From: Bacillus sp. UNC41MFS5
GTDB taxonomy: Bacteria; Bacillota; Bacilli; Bacillales_B; DSM-18226
Reading direction: 5' to 3'
DNA: 64,000 nucleotides
Assembly: GCF_000686805.1 (NCBI RefSeq)
Contig: NZ_JMLP01000022.1
Coordinates: forward strand, 1-64,000
The position numbers and the translations under genes were made by a program. Below the pieces are notes generated by a model. That model was not told the DNA's origin, did no database searches, and saw only the letters and a program-made list of their open reading frames with translations. This document shows positions 52,984-62,186 of the stretch, piece by piece (position 1 is the first letter of the stretch; each line of letters opens with the position of its first letter).

Positions 52984-53982
52984 ATGAATCAAAGCAAAGA
53001 AAGATTAACCTCGCCAGAGATTGCGAATTTATGGACCCATTATTTACGTGAGACAATGGGACTTTGTGTAATCAAGTACATGATAAAAAACATTCAAGAC
53101 CCGGAAATACAAAAAAATTTTCTGACTTCATATGGAATTTCTGAAACGCATATAAACAAAATGAAAGAGATATTTCATCAAGAAAATTTTCCTGTTCCTA
53201 AAGGGTTTAATGAAGAAGATGTTAATTTGGATGCTCCCCCTTTATTTACGGATTTTTTTTGCTTAAATTATATTCACACTATGACTATGCATGGGAGTCA
53301 GTCTTACAGTCTGGCATTTACCGTTTCGATTCGTCAAGACCTTAGAGATTTTTATTACCAATGTAATATAGACGCTATGGATTTATATAACCAATCAATA
53401 GAGGTACTTATTGCAAAAAAACTTCTTGAAAAACCACCATATTATGCAACACCAGATAAAATTCATTTTATCAATACCCTTGATTATGTAACTGACATGA
53501 TAGCCAGTAAAAGAACCATGAATGCTATGGAATGTGGTAATATCTATTTTAACTTAGAAAAGAGCTTGATCACAAAAGGATGTCTTGTTGCTTTTAAACA
53601 AGTATGTAAAGACAAAGCAATCACTAAGTTTTTAGAAAAAAGTATTAATGTAGCCAATAAACACATTGGCACATTTACGAATCTTTTACTTAAAGAAGAC
53701 CTTCATTTACCTCGTACATATGACTCGGAAATAACGAATTCAAATGTTGCTCCATTTTCTGAAAAACTTATGTTGTTTCATTCAGGCATTTTATTTGCTG
53801 CAGCAATATCCTATTATGGTTCTGCAGCGATATATAGTATGCGAGCAGATATTGCACTACAATGTGAAAAAGCTATTTTAGATGATTTAATGGTTTATAG
53901 TCATTTCGGTAAATTAATCATTAAAAGACGCTGGATGGAGCAGCCTCCTAATGCGGATGACAGGAAAATCATTGATAATTGA
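52984..53982 (+). CDS. DUF3231-family protein, full length
   Basis: 332 residues, all-helical, with two homologous halves as in the family: first LTSPEIANLWTHYL, FPVPKGFNEEDV, CLNYIHTMTMHG, ISVRQDLRDFYYQ; second half NAMECGNIYFNLEKSLITKG, HLPRTYDSEITNSNVAPFSE KLMLFH, and ISYYGSAAIYSMRADI. Function unknown. It gives the reference for the two damaged DUF3231 genes at 27516-28199 (second half lost) and 60757-61371 (first half lost). ATG 52984 follows ATAGGGTG. No CBO0543 gene is next to this copy. Confidence 0.88.
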   Translation: MNQSKERLTSPEIANLWTHYLRETMGLCVIKYMIKNIQDPEIQKNFLTSYGISETHINKMKEIFHQENFPVPKGFNEEDVNLDAPPLFTDFFCLNYIHTMTMHGSQSYSLAFTVSIRQDLRDFYYQCNIDAMDLYNQSIEVLIAKKLLEKPPYYATPDKIHFINTLDYVTDMIASKRTMNAMECGNIYFNLEKSLITKGCLVAFKQVCKDKAITKFLEKSINVANKHIGTFTNLLLKEDLHLPRTYDSEITNSNVAPFSEKLMLFHSGILFAAAISYYGSAAIYSMRADIALQCEKAILDDLMVYSHFGKLIIKRRWMEQPPNADDRKIIDN

Positions 53983-53996
53983 TATTATCAAAAAGC

Positions 53997-54046
53997 CGAA
54001 AATATGCAGCTTCTTATTCATTACTTGCATATTTTCGTTATTTTTT
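53997..54046 (+). terminator. Terminator after the DUF3231 gene
   Basis: CGAAAATATGCA and TGCATATTTTCG form a perfect 12-bp stem with a 17-base loop, followed by TTATTTTTT. Confidence 0.9.
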
Positions 54047-54151
54047 CATTCAAAAAACATACTCTCATAAATAAGACAAGTAGGAGAATATGCTTGGTTG
54101 TAAATGATTCAGCAATATTAGAAATTTATTAAAAAGAACATAGAAAAACGG

Positions 54152-54180
54152 TTGACATTCCTGCTACTCGGTGTTACGAT
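54152..54180 (+). promoter_or_regulatory. Sigma-A promoter of the PadR operon
   Basis: TTGACA (54152-54157), 17-base spacer, TACGAT (54175-54180). It reads toward the PadR gene and gives a leader of about 120 bases. Confidence 0.7.
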
Positions 54181-54197
54181 GTACTTGTAATAAGCAA

Positions 54198-54256
54198 TAC
54201 TTAATAGTGCGATTTCCTAAACGCTATTAAGTAAAAAAATTTACCTTAGTACTAAG
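54198..54256 (+). promoter_or_regulatory. Leader inverted repeats, probable PadR operators
   Basis: TACTTAATAG (54198-54207) and CTATTAAGTA (54224-54233) are exact complements. CTTAGTACTAAG (54245-54256) is a perfect 12-bp palindrome. Both contain TACT/AGTA half-sites as seen with PadR-type regulators. They lie just downstream of the promoter at 54152, where a repressor would block transcription. Confidence 0.5.
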
Positions 54257-54308
54257 TTATACTGAATATAAGTCAGACAAAATAGAGGAGGTAAAGGAGG
54301 ATCTGAAT

Positions 54309-54629
54309 ATGGAAAATTTAACTGAAATGCTGAAGGGGTCGCTGGAAGGCTGCGTGCTGGAAATCATCAGCCGCCATGAAACATATGGCTACGAGATTAC
54401 CCGCCGCCTAAACGATCTCGGGTTTACCGAAGTCGTGGAAGGGACGGTCTACACCATCCTCGTGCGATTAGAAAAGAAAAAACTTGTGAACATAGAAAAA
54501 AAACCGTCCGATATGGGGCCACCCCGTAAGTTTTACTCACTTAATGAGGCTGGCCGCCAGGAGCTTGAACTGTTTTGGAAAAAGTGGGATTTTGTATCAT
54601 CAAAAATCAATGTCTTAAAGTCAATCTAG
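54309..54629 (+). CDS. PadR-family transcriptional regulator
   Basis: 106 residues, a winged helix (ETYGYEITRRLNDLGFTEVV, EGTVYTILVRLEKKKLV, GPPRKFYSLNEAGRQELELF) with a short C-terminal dimer helix. Such repressors usually respond to drugs and control linked exporters. It begins after GGAGG and leads PadR-DUF1048-ABC-permease, a combination common in Firmicutes. Base composition rises in GC from here on. Confidence 0.92.
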   Translation: MENLTEMLKGSLEGCVLEIISRHETYGYEITRRLNDLGFTEVVEGTVYTILVRLEKKKLVNIEKKPSDMGPPRKFYSLNEAGRQELELFWKKWDFVSSKINVLKSI

Positions 54630-54699
54630 CTTCATAAGATATTCCGTCTAATATTTTTCGAGTGTCTAGTTCAGTTATATAAAAAAGGAGGAAAATATC

Positions 54700-55041
54700 A
54701 TGTTAGAAATGTTCAAAAAAATGATTGGTGATAAAAAAGAGTACAAAATAATGATGGCACGGGTTGAAGCCCTGCCAGAGGACTATCAGTTTGTTTTTAA
54801 GAAAATTCAAAACTACATGTGGAATTTCTCAGCGGGCAACGGGATGGATATGCTGCACATGCAGTATGAATTAATCGAGTTATTCGAAGCTGGTGCGGCG
54901 GAAGGTAGACAAGTGCTGGAAATCACTGGTGACGACGTGGCTTCCTTTGCCGACGAACTAGTGGCAAACGCTAAAACCTATTTCGCGAAGTATCGTGAAG
55001 ATTTGAATCAGAGTATCATGAACCGATTGGGAAAAAAGTAA
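54700..55041 (+). CDS. DUF1048-family protein
   Basis: 113 residues, helical: MFKKMIGDKKEYKIMMARVE, LPEDYQFVFKKIQNYMWN, DMLHMQYELIELFEAGAAEG RQVLEITGDDVASFADEL. DUF1048 proteins frequently follow PadR regulators of drug-exporter loci; their function is not established. AAAAGGAGG precedes ATG 54700. A 160-base gap with a palindrome (TCAGTCAGACTGA, 55142-55154) separates it from the ABC genes. Confidence 0.88.
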   Translation: MLEMFKKMIGDKKEYKIMMARVEALPEDYQFVFKKIQNYMWNFSAGNGMDMLHMQYELIELFEAGAAEGRQVLEITGDDVASFADELVANAKTYFAKYREDLNQSIMNRLGKK

Positions 55042-55202
55042 ATTCAATAGATAATTCCTGCTGAATAGCTGGTTACAAATGTATTGTGTCACCTTCACTA
55101 TTCAGTAATATTTTTAACTAGGTAGTAAGTAATACAGATTATCAGTCAGACTGAGTAGATAGGTATAGGCAATCTAGCGCTCTATAAAAGGAGGAAACAA
55201 GT

Positions 55203-55964
55203 ATGAACAATGCAGCGATTTCTGTAAAAGGGTTAAAAAAATCCTTTAAAGACAAGGAAGTCTTAAAGGGGGTGGATTTTGAGGTCCGGCGAGGCGAAAT
55301 TTTCGCACTGCTGGGCTCAAATGGAGCGGGCAAGACGACCACGGTCAACATCCTCTCTACGCTGATGAAGCCTAATGGCGGCGAAGTTGGTATTTGTGGC
55401 TTTGACGTCCAACGTCAACCGGATCAAGTTCGCCAGAGCATCAGCCTGACAGGGCAGTTCGCAGCTTTAGACGGCATGCTCACCGGAAGGGAAAACCTGA
55501 TGATGATCGCCAAGTTGCGGGGTGTTTCCAATCCCGCTCAAGTCGCCGACAATCTGCTTGCAAGATTCAGCCTGCGTGACGCGGCCCATCGCCGGGCGGA
55601 TAAGTATTCCGGCGGGATGAAGCGCCGGCTTGACATCGCCATGAGCCTGATCGGGACGCCAGCAGTTATTTTTCTCGACGAACCGACGACAGGGCTTGAC
55701 CCTGAAGCGCGGATGGAAGTCTGGGCTGCCGTCAAGGAGCTTGCCGGCGGCGGCACGACCATCTTGCTGACGACCCAGTACCTGGAGGAAGCCGAACAAC
55801 TGGCGGACCGTATCGCCATCCTGCATGGCGGAAAAATCATCACGACCGGTACCCTTACGGAACTCAAAGAGATGTTCCCGCCAGCGAAAGTGGAGTACAT
55901 CGAGAAGCAGCCAACATTGGAGGAAATTTTCCTCGCGATCATCGGCAAAAAGGAGGAGATGTAA
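55203..55964 (+). CDS. ABC transporter ATPase, DrrA/multidrug-export type
   Basis: 253 residues: Walker A GSNGAGKTTTVNIL (about 38-47), Q-loop TGQFAALDGMLTG, signature YSGGMKRRLDIAMSLIG, Walker B VIFLDEPTTGLDP, switch in TTQYLEEAEQLADRI. This is the daunorubicin-resistance type that exports drugs or peptides with a single permease gene. It is directly followed by that permease. GC content and codon choice (many GCC, CTG, CGC) contrast with the AT-rich surroundings, suggesting recent transfer. AAAAGGAGG precedes the start. Confidence 0.93.
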   Translation: MNNAAISVKGLKKSFKDKEVLKGVDFEVRRGEIFALLGSNGAGKTTTVNILSTLMKPNGGEVGICGFDVQRQPDQVRQSISLTGQFAALDGMLTGRENLMMIAKLRGVSNPAQVADNLLARFSLRDAAHRRADKYSGGMKRRLDIAMSLIGTPAVIFLDEPTTGLDPEARMEVWAAVKELAGGGTTILLTTQYLEEAEQLADRIAILHGGKIITTGTLTELKEMFPPAKVEYIEKQPTLEEIFLAIIGKKEEM

Positions 55965-56714
55965 ATGAAAAGCAATACAGGGGTATTACTTGGGCGTTTA
56001 ATGCGGAACATCATGCGGAGCCCGGATACGATTATCACGGTGGCGATTACGCCGATTATGATGATGCTGCTGTTTGTCTACGTATTTGGCGGCGCCATAG
56101 AGACAGGCACGGACAACTACGTCAATTATTTATTGCCGGGAATCTTGCTAATGGCTATCGCATCCGGCGTCGCGTACACTTCCGTGCGGCTGTTTACGGA
56201 TGTAAAGAGCGGGCTTATGGCGCGTTTCATTACTATGCCCATCAAGCGCTCGTCGATATTGTGGGCTCACGTACTGACCTCGCTTGTTTCCAATGCTCTT
56301 ACTGTTGTGGTAGTTATCCTGGTCGCGCTCTTGATGGGCTTCCGAACCAGCGCTGATATCCTGGATTGGCTCGCGGTAGCTGGGATTATCGGGCTGTTTA
56401 CGCTGGCGCTAACATGGCTGGCGGTCATTCCCGGATTGACCGCGGGGTCTATGGAAGGGGCGACAGCCTACTCATACCCACTCATTTTCCTGCCATTTAT
56501 CAGTTCAGCCTTTGTCCCCACCGAAACCATGCCTAAAGTTGTCCGTGCGTTCGCAGAGAACCAGCCCGTGACTTCCATCGTGAATGCGATTCGTGCCCTC
56601 TTGTATGAAGGGTCTGTTGGCAACGGTATCTGGATTGCGCTTGCATGGTGCGTTGGCATCATGGTCATCGCTTACTTCTTCGCCAATAACGCATTTAAAC
56701 GCCAGTTAGGGTAA
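55965..56714 (+). CDS. ABC-2 type permease, DrrB-like
   Basis: 249 residues with six membrane segments; conserved features include SPDTIITVAITPIMMMLLFVYVFGGAI, NYLLPGILLMAIASG and the late FLPFISSAFVPTETMP. It follows the ATPase gene by one stop-start junction (TAA ATG) with GGAGGAG inside the ATPase end. It shares the GC-rich style of the ATPase. Substrate unknown. Confidence 0.92.
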   Translation: MKSNTGVLLGRLMRNIMRSPDTIITVAITPIMMMLLFVYVFGGAIETGTDNYVNYLLPGILLMAIASGVAYTSVRLFTDVKSGLMARFITMPIKRSSILWAHVLTSLVSNALTVVVVILVALLMGFRTSADILDWLAVAGIIGLFTLALTWLAVIPGLTAGSMEGATAYSYPLIFLPFISSAFVPTETMPKVVRAFAENQPVTSIVNAIRALLYEGSVGNGIWIALAWCVGIMVIAYFFANNAFKRQLG

Positions 56715-56745
56715 GAACACCGTTGGTTCGGTGTCTCGTGGCATG

Positions 56746-56782
56746 AAAAAGTCCTGTTCAATGATATGAACCGGACTTTTTT
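56746..56782 (+). terminator. Terminator after the ABC exporter
   Basis: AAAAAGTCCTGTTCA and TGAACCGGACTTTTTT pair with minor mismatches. A smaller hairpin, ACACCG/CGGTGT, lies just before it at 56717-56734. Confidence 0.85.
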
Positions 56783-56930
56783 ATATAGAAATTCAATCGC
56801 TAGTTTCTATAAAGAATCAAGAAAATTATATTAGAAATACTTTGTAATAATATTAACATATTGCTGTGATGAGTCTGTTATAACTTTCTAGTATAGTGAA
56901 TCTATCAAATCACACTAGGAGGAAACAATC

Positions 56931-57386
56931 ATGCTAAAGAAATTCATCATAGCCTTTACCATCTTAGCTTCTTGTGGCTCTTTGTTCGCCGCCAAGGGTG
57001 AAAAAGCGGAAGCAGCAACCTATAATTATCATACAGCAGCGATTTCGATTGCGAAATCTAATCTTGGGGTTCCTTATCGATGGGGCGGGATGTCGCCAAG
57101 CGGATTTGACTGTTCAGGTCTTGTGAAGTATTCTTACGGAAAAGCAGGAAGGACACTAAACCGTACAGCTGCCCAAATGTATTATGGAAACGGTTATAGA
57201 CCATCTAATTTGCAGATTGGCGATTTACTATTCTACGCACCGACCAAAGCAAGTGCCCCAACCCATGTAGCCATTTATATTGGATACGGGAAAATGATCA
57301 TGGCATCCTCTTCAAAAGGAGTCATTGTCACCTACACAAACAACTCTTATTGGCATCCTAGATATATTGGTTCAAAGCGCGTATAA
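56931..57386 (+). CDS. Secreted NlpC/P60 endopeptidase
   Basis: 151 residues: a signal peptide (MLKKFIIAFTILASCGSLFA, then AKGEKAEA|A), then an NlpC/P60 domain without extra LysM or SH3 modules. Catalytic cysteine in GFDCSGLVKYSY, histidine in APTHVAIYIG and a third polar residue in SYWHPRY. It would cut D-Glu to diamino-acid links in peptidoglycan. ATG 56931 follows AGGAGG. A short terminator follows at 57386-57413. Confidence 0.92.
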   Translation: MLKKFIIAFTILASCGSLFAAKGEKAEAATYNYHTAAISIAKSNLGVPYRWGGMSPSGFDCSGLVKYSYGKAGRTLNRTAAQMYYGNGYRPSNLQIGDLLFYAPTKASAPTHVAIYIGYGKMIMASSSKGVIVTYTNNSYWHPRYIGSKRV

Positions 57387-57497
57387 AGATCATCTTAACG
57401 ATGGTCTTTTTTTTATTCAATTAACGAGTATTTTAGCGAAGGATCATGTAGTGTACTATGATAAAGTTACTTCCATTATTTAAGTTGGCCTTCTTTT

Positions 57498-57818
57498 TTA
57501 AATCTTTACCTCTATCCCGTTTTCTATATAAATTGTTTTTTGTAATCCGGTTTGGTTTTCCAGATATTCGAATACATTTTTTGCTGTGCTTCTGATCAAC
57601 ACGCTCAGGCCTAGGTTGTCAAACACGCGTGCATAGCAGCGGATTATCAACGTATTATTTTCTGTGAAGAAATGATAATAGACGGTTTCTTTCTGTATTT
57701 TCGAAAAACAGTGGATAAATAGATATTCATCTGTTGGTACTATTCCTTTTATCAAAAGTTCTTTTTGAACGATTCGTTTTATTTCCGCCATTTGATTCTC
57801 TGATAAATTTATTCTCAT
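57498..57818 (-). CDS. Protein of unknown function
   Basis: 106 residues, soluble, MRINLSENQMAEIKRIVQKE with an amphipathic helix, then beta-rich TVYYHFFTENNTLIIRCYAR. No family is recognised. GGTGAAG lies about ten bases before ATG 57818. It stands alone on the minus strand between two plus-strand genes. Confidence 0.55.
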   Translation of the reverse strand: MRINLSENQMAEIKRIVQKELLIKGIVPTDEYLFIHCFSKIQKETVYYHFFTENNTLIIRCYARVFDNLGLSVLIRSTAKNVFEYLENQTGLQKTIYIENGIEVKI

Positions 57819-58002
57819 ACCAGCTTCACCATCTTATTTTTGATCTATATATTTAATCCAGTTTCATTATACGAAAGTGCGAGTTCGCCTGTCACAAAGC
57901 GCGAAATAGTTAAGAATATCTTTAAAGATTAAACAAAGGATTATTCATTTCCTTTATAATTATAACAAACAAAAAATAAATTATTTAAGGATAGTTGAAA
58001 AC

Positions 58003-58773
58003 ATGAAAACAAAAACAAAATATCAAACCTGGATTCGAATTTACAAACTAATAATTTTTTTGGTTATTTCACTTAGTCTTCTCTTCATAACATTATTCCC
58101 TGTTAATATATATCTGCGACTCCTGGCAGGGATGTTAGCGGTGCCTTTTATTTACATAGCATTTATACTTTCTTATTCTGTTTACCAATTCGCACCATTC
58201 GGGGGAAATTATCAGTCAAAAATTCATGATTTAATTGTTGCCAAGGTGAATGGGGCTAGAAAAGGAAAAGTACTAGATATAGGAACAGGCAGTGGTTCCC
58301 TGATTATTAAACTGGCAAGGACTTTTCCTAAGTCCATATTAACGGGAATTGATTATTGGGGCGGTAATTGGGAATATTCGAAAGCTCAATGCCAACAGAA
58401 TGCTGAAATAGAAGGGGTCTCTGATAGGATTGATTTTCTGAAAGCAAGTGCTGCAGAGCTCCCTTTTCATAATGATGAATTTGATATAATTGTCAGTTGT
58501 TTAACTTTTCATGAAGTAAAAGATCAAAGAAATAAAACTGAAGTAATAAAAGAGGCATTAAGAGTGTTAAAACCTGGTGGAGAATTTGTCTTCTTAGATT
58601 TGTTTTTGGATGAAAAAATATTTGGGGATCAAGAAGAGCTTTTAAATGTCTTAAAGAAACATGGGGTTTCTGAATTGAATAGTTACACACTTGCTAATGA
58701 AATGAAATTGCCAAAGCTCTTATTGACTAAAAAAGTATTAGGAAATGCAATGATTTTGAGCGGAAGGAAATAA
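58003..58773 (+). CDS. SAM-dependent methyltransferase with N-terminal membrane helices
   Basis: 256 residues. Two hydrophobic segments (about 15-35 and 40-65) anchor it to the membrane, then a class I methyltransferase: motif I VLDIGTGSGSLIIKL (about 89), post-I TGIDYWGGNW, motif II FDIIVSCLTFHEV, motif III RVLKPGGEFVFLDLF. The substrate is unknown; a membrane anchor suggests lipid or quinone. ATG 58003 follows AAGGAT. The gene is followed by a palindromic hairpin shared with the convergent VOC gene. Confidence 0.85.
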   Translation: MKTKTKYQTWIRIYKLIIFLVISLSLLFITLFPVNIYLRLLAGMLAVPFIYIAFILSYSVYQFAPFGGNYQSKIHDLIVAKVNGARKGKVLDIGTGSGSLIIKLARTFPKSILTGIDYWGGNWEYSKAQCQQNAEIEGVSDRIDFLKASAAELPFHNDEFDIIVSCLTFHEVKDQRNKTEVIKEALRVLKPGGEFVFLDLFLDEKIFGDQEELLNVLKKHGVSELNSYTLANEMKLPKLLLTKKVLGNAMILSGRK

Positions 58774-58819
58774 GTGGTTGATATTCCAGAATTCAATTCA
58801 AAAAGCATGAACAAGCAAT

Positions 58820-58847
58820 AGAGCTGAAGAAAGAATCTTCAGCTCTT
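58820..58847. terminator. Bidirectional hairpin between convergent genes
   Basis: AGAGCTGAAGA and TCTTCAGCTCT form an 11-bp stem around AAGAA. T-runs are weak, so efficiency is uncertain. Confidence 0.6.
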
Positions 58848-58881
58848 AACGTGTTTAGTAGAATATGTATGATGGGATTGC

Positions 58882-59289
58882 CTATCCATTCACTGTAAAC
58901 ATCCAACTAACGCCATATTTGTCCTTTACAGAACCATGCAGCTTGGCAAAGAATGTTGGTTGAAGATCCATAAAAACAGATCCTCCATCTGCAAGCACAT
59001 TCCATGCCTGTTTCGCTTGCTCTTCAGAGTCAAGCTCAACACTGATGACCACTTTCTCTCCGTTTGGAATGTCCCGTTTTCCATCCGAACCCATAATGAT
59101 GCCTGAATCGGTTAATTTCAATTGTGCATGCAGGACAAGATTTTTATCGCTTTCAGAAATTGGAAAATTAGGATCTGGTGGCATCTCACCGTATTTTTGC
59201 ATTAAAATCATTTCGCCATCAAAAGCTTTTTGATACCATTCAAAAGCCTCTGCGCATTCTCTGTTGAACATTAAATAAGGTTTAATCAT
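58882..59289 (-). CDS. VOC-superfamily protein, PhnB-like
   Basis: 135 residues with the paired beta-alpha-beta-beta-beta units of PhnB/YjdN-like proteins: KPYLMFNRECAEAFEWYQKA FDGE, LVLHAQLKLTDSGIIMGSD and KLHGSVKDKYGVSWMF. Members of this group lack a proven common reaction. AAAGGAG precedes ATG 59289. It is convergent with the methyltransferase. Confidence 0.88.
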   Translation of the reverse strand: MIKPYLMFNRECAEAFEWYQKAFDGEMILMQKYGEMPPDPNFPISESDKNLVLHAQLKLTDSGIIMGSDGKRDIPNGEKVVISVELDSEEQAKQAWNVLADGGSVFMDLQPTFFAKLHGSVKDKYGVSWMFTVNG

Positions 59290-59535
59290 TGCACATTCTC
59301 CTTTAACATTAAATTAGGCTAACAGCTGGTTTGGTCCTAATAAACATTATAAACGAACATTTGTTCTTTTTCAATATTTAAAAAACACATATACCATTAC
59401 TGTCCTAAAAAATGACATGTATACAGTTATCCTAAACCTTTTTGAGAATCTTCCGCAAAGTTAGTGATGTAATGGGTCTTTTGTCTTTCCATTAGAAATA
59501 AAAATTTATTAATCTTAAAATAATGGGGGAACGCT

Positions 59536-60474
59536 ATGGAAATGGTAATTCGTGACATGATAATGGAAGAAGACTCGCCATGGGTTTTGCAAATAATAAA
59601 CCAATTCAATAATGAACCCATTAGTTTAGTGACTTTCAAAAATAATCATAATGCCTACAATCATTCTCCAATTATTAAACGGATGGTATTGGAGTTTAAT
59701 AAACGAATCATTGGTTTTGGTTTCGTGGTTAGTGAAACACCTAATATTCCTCCAGATTTCCTTTTTGAAAAAATATTTGTAGATATGCAATATCAGAGAC
59801 AAGGATTTGGAAGAATAATTGAATCGGTTCTTTGGAGTTCTGTAATAGATACCAAACCCAAGGGAATTCAGACCATCATAAATGAAATCGATTCAAAATC
59901 TAAAGATTGGGCTGAAAAGTATGGATTTGTTGTGAAAGAAGCCCAGTTTGAGTCGGTACTTGATTTAACTTCTGATTCACTTTCTAGTATTGATGAAAAT
60001 TTAAAGCAGCACGAGAAAAATGGTTTAACATTCAAAACTATGGAGAATTATCCAAGTGAGAAGCACTTTGAACTGTTATGTGAACTGTTTAGAACCTTAA
60101 TAAAGGATGCTCCAGATTGCAATGGGACTGAAATGAGAAAGGATATGGCAGCGTCTATATTAAAAACCTTCAAACCAGAGTATATTATCCTCGCCATGAT
60201 CGATAATCGTTGGATAGGTATGACTGTTTTGTTTAATAGAAATAATAACGAGATTTACAATTATTTTACAGGAACCATTGTGGAAATGCGTGGCCACGGC
60301 ATTGCAGCCGCATTAAAATTAAAAGCCATTTCGAAATCAATTCCAATGGGATATATTCGTATGCGAACAAATAACTTATCAACCAACTACCCGATGTTAT
60401 CTGTCAATAAAAAACTTGGTTTTGTTCAACAGCCTGGAAAATTGATCCTAACGAAGCAACTTGTTTGGAGATAA
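59536..60474 (+). CDS. GNAT-family acetyltransferase, two-domain
   Basis: 312 residues with two GNAT folds. The first has FEKIFVDMQYQRQGFGRIIES, the acetyl-CoA loop (about 85-105) of type QRQGFG; the second, GTIVEMRGHGIAAALKLKAI, has RGHGIA. Two-domain GNATs of this type acetylate antibiotics or related amines; the substrate is unknown. ATG 59536 follows GGGGGA. Terminator at 60629-60670. Confidence 0.85.
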   Translation: MEMVIRDMIMEEDSPWVLQIINQFNNEPISLVTFKNNHNAYNHSPIIKRMVLEFNKRIIGFGFVVSETPNIPPDFLFEKIFVDMQYQRQGFGRIIESVLWSSVIDTKPKGIQTIINEIDSKSKDWAEKYGFVVKEAQFESVLDLTSDSLSSIDENLKQHEKNGLTFKTMENYPSEKHFELLCELFRTLIKDAPDCNGTEMRKDMAASILKTFKPEYIILAMIDNRWIGMTVLFNRNNNEIYNYFTGTIVEMRGHGIAAALKLKAISKSIPMGYIRMRTNNLSTNYPMLSVNKKLGFVQQPGKLILTKQLVWR

Positions 60475-60628
60475 AGTTCTAGAGAGTGAAAACTTTCTCT
60501 TATCTCATTATTCTTTTTTAACAGATTATTTACGAATGTACTTAAAGGAACGGGTGCTTGAGTACAAAATGAATCGCCCTGGCGATCCTTTTCAGATTCT
60601 ATTCGTGTTATTGTTGATTAGGTAAAAC

Positions 60629-60670
60629 AAAAAAACAATCCATCTCTTAGACGCTAGATTGTTTTTTGTT
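60629..60670 (+). terminator. Terminator after the GNAT gene
   Basis: AAAAAACAATC and GATTGTTTTTT form an 11-bp stem with a 16-base loop. Confidence 0.85.
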
Positions 60671-60756
60671 TCGAAAGGCTTTTGGGGTGAATTCCTCCGC
60701 CGCTTCCAAGGTAATCTTTTCATTAAAATTCTTATTCAAATAATGGACATTTTTTC

Positions 60757-61371
60757 TCATTTTTCAGAACCCTGTGCCAAAGATTTTCTATCAATCGCTT
60801 CAGGTTGTTTTTCAAACCAACCATGTTTAACCATAATGTTGTAAGAAATTGCACCAGCCTCCATCGCATGGGTAAATACTTTAGAATAGTTCAAGAGTAT
60901 ATCTGATCTGAAGCTGGAACCTATTGATGCACCATAATATGTAAGAGCCGCATTTACTAAAAACCCTGCGTGAAACATGATCAACTTGTCAGAAAATGGA
61001 CTTACAGTCGAATCAGTAATTTCATTATCCCATTTCTCAGGTATTGGCAAATGATCTTGTTGTAAGATACCGTCAAAGCTTTGCGAATCTTTCCCTGCTA
61101 ATTTAACGTTTTTCAACAAAAAATTACGAACGTCATCCTGTACCGCCACCTGACTAAAAGCTAAACTTAACGAACTGATAAATCCAGTTTTCGTTGAATT
61201 AAAGAAAAGGGTGCTGATTTCCGAACTATTTAATGGTCTTTTGTCTCCAATTAAATTATCAATGAATCCTGTTGAATCCATAAACATCGGCATATTTGGT
61301 GAAGGAATGGATGGAACACTTGTAAATTTTGGCTGATTTTTAGCCAATTCCACAATTTTTTGGAACAGCAA
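60757..61371 (-). pseudogene. DUF3231-family protein, second half only
   Basis: 204 residues matching the C-terminal half of the intact gene at 52984-53982: PLNSSEISTLFFNSTKTGFI, HLPIPEKWDNEITDSTVSPF SDKLIMFHAGFLVNAALTYY GAS and MVKHGWFEKQPEAIDRK. The first half, with the LRDFY region, is absent, and no ribosome site precedes position 61371. Only a few bases separate it from a CBO0543 fragment that lacks its own start on the other strand, so one deletion probably removed both 5' ends. Confidence 0.8.
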
Positions 61372-61692
61372 TTCTTTTTAGTTTGTATTATCCAAAAATA
61401 CAAAAATAAAATGGTTAAAGTTACATACTATCTGATAATTACAGGCCTATTTACTATTCTTGAGGTTGTGATTGAAAGGTACACGAATCTAGCACAATAT
61501 AATAATTGGCGTTGGTACTGGACTTTTATATCGGTTTTGATTGTTTTATTTATCAACCATTCCTATTATTCATGGTATAAAAAAGAACTGGTGCCAGTAA
61601 GTAAAGTAAATTATGAGTATAGAATTATGTGTTTTGATCATCTCGTGGACAGTAGCTATAGGAATGTTATGGTGGAAAATACCAAGGAATAG
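61360..61692 (+). pseudogene. CBO0543-type membrane protein, second half only
   Basis: Homology with the family begins at FFLVCIIQKYKNKMVKVTYY and includes VIERYTNLAQYNNWRWYWTF, the ERYT block of the second half; the N-terminal helices and the YPVR motif are missing. The first codons overlap the DUF3231 fragment on the opposite strand. Its 3' end overlaps the start of the next CBO0543 gene by 80 bases in another frame, the same kind of overlap as in the pair at 297-996. Confidence 0.75.
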
Positions 61693-62104
61693 GCTGAGGG
61701 AAGCACACCTGGTTTTCTTGTTTGCCCAAGCGATAGGATGGTTGTACGTATTTATTCAAAGTAGATTAAGGAATATAATTTTTCCATATCGTGAGTTTCC
61801 ATACGCATCTGCTATGTTATTTTCTTTACATTACATTATCTATCCAACTTTTAATGTCTTATTTATTATGTGGTGTCCAAAGAATAAGGGGAAATTTGTA
61901 CGAATCTTTTATAGCTTGGTATTCATTGGCATACATCAATTGTACGAATTCTTACTAGAACGCTACACAAATTTAATTGAAAATAATAACTGGCATTGGT
62001 ATTTCGGCATACTGACAAAACTCATAATTTATTTCATCATTTTTAGCTTTTATAAATGGTATAATAAAGGATTAAAGACACCCAATAAAACTGTTATCAA
62101 ATAA
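61613..62104 (+). CDS. CBO0543-type multi-pass membrane protein
   Basis: 163 residues with about five hydrophobic segments. It has the family pattern: IIFPYREFPYASAMLFSLHY IIYPTF and LLERYTNLIENNNWHWYFG. ATG 61613 has no good ribosome site and lies inside the previous fragment, so expression may depend on read-through from it. Function unknown. A terminator follows at 62187-62214. Confidence 0.72.
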   Translation: MSIELCVLIISWTVAIGMLWWKIPRNRLREAHLVFLFAQAIGWLYVFIQSRLRNIIFPYREFPYASAMLFSLHYIIYPTFNVLFIMWCPKNKGKFVRIFYSLVFIGIHQLYEFLLERYTNLIENNNWHWYFGILTKLIIYFIIFSFYKWYNKGLKTPNKTVIK

Positions 62105-62186
62105 AAATTTCACTTAAACTAAATGGGTACGTTTGTTTAACAAGCAATGCAGCAATTATAATCAATATCTTGATCTTCCGCAATCG

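Noticed and set aside
55538..56038. Minus-strand frame of 166 codons within the ABC exporter genes
   Set aside because: High GC content lengthens antisense frames; the plus-strand ATPase and permease carry all expected motifs.
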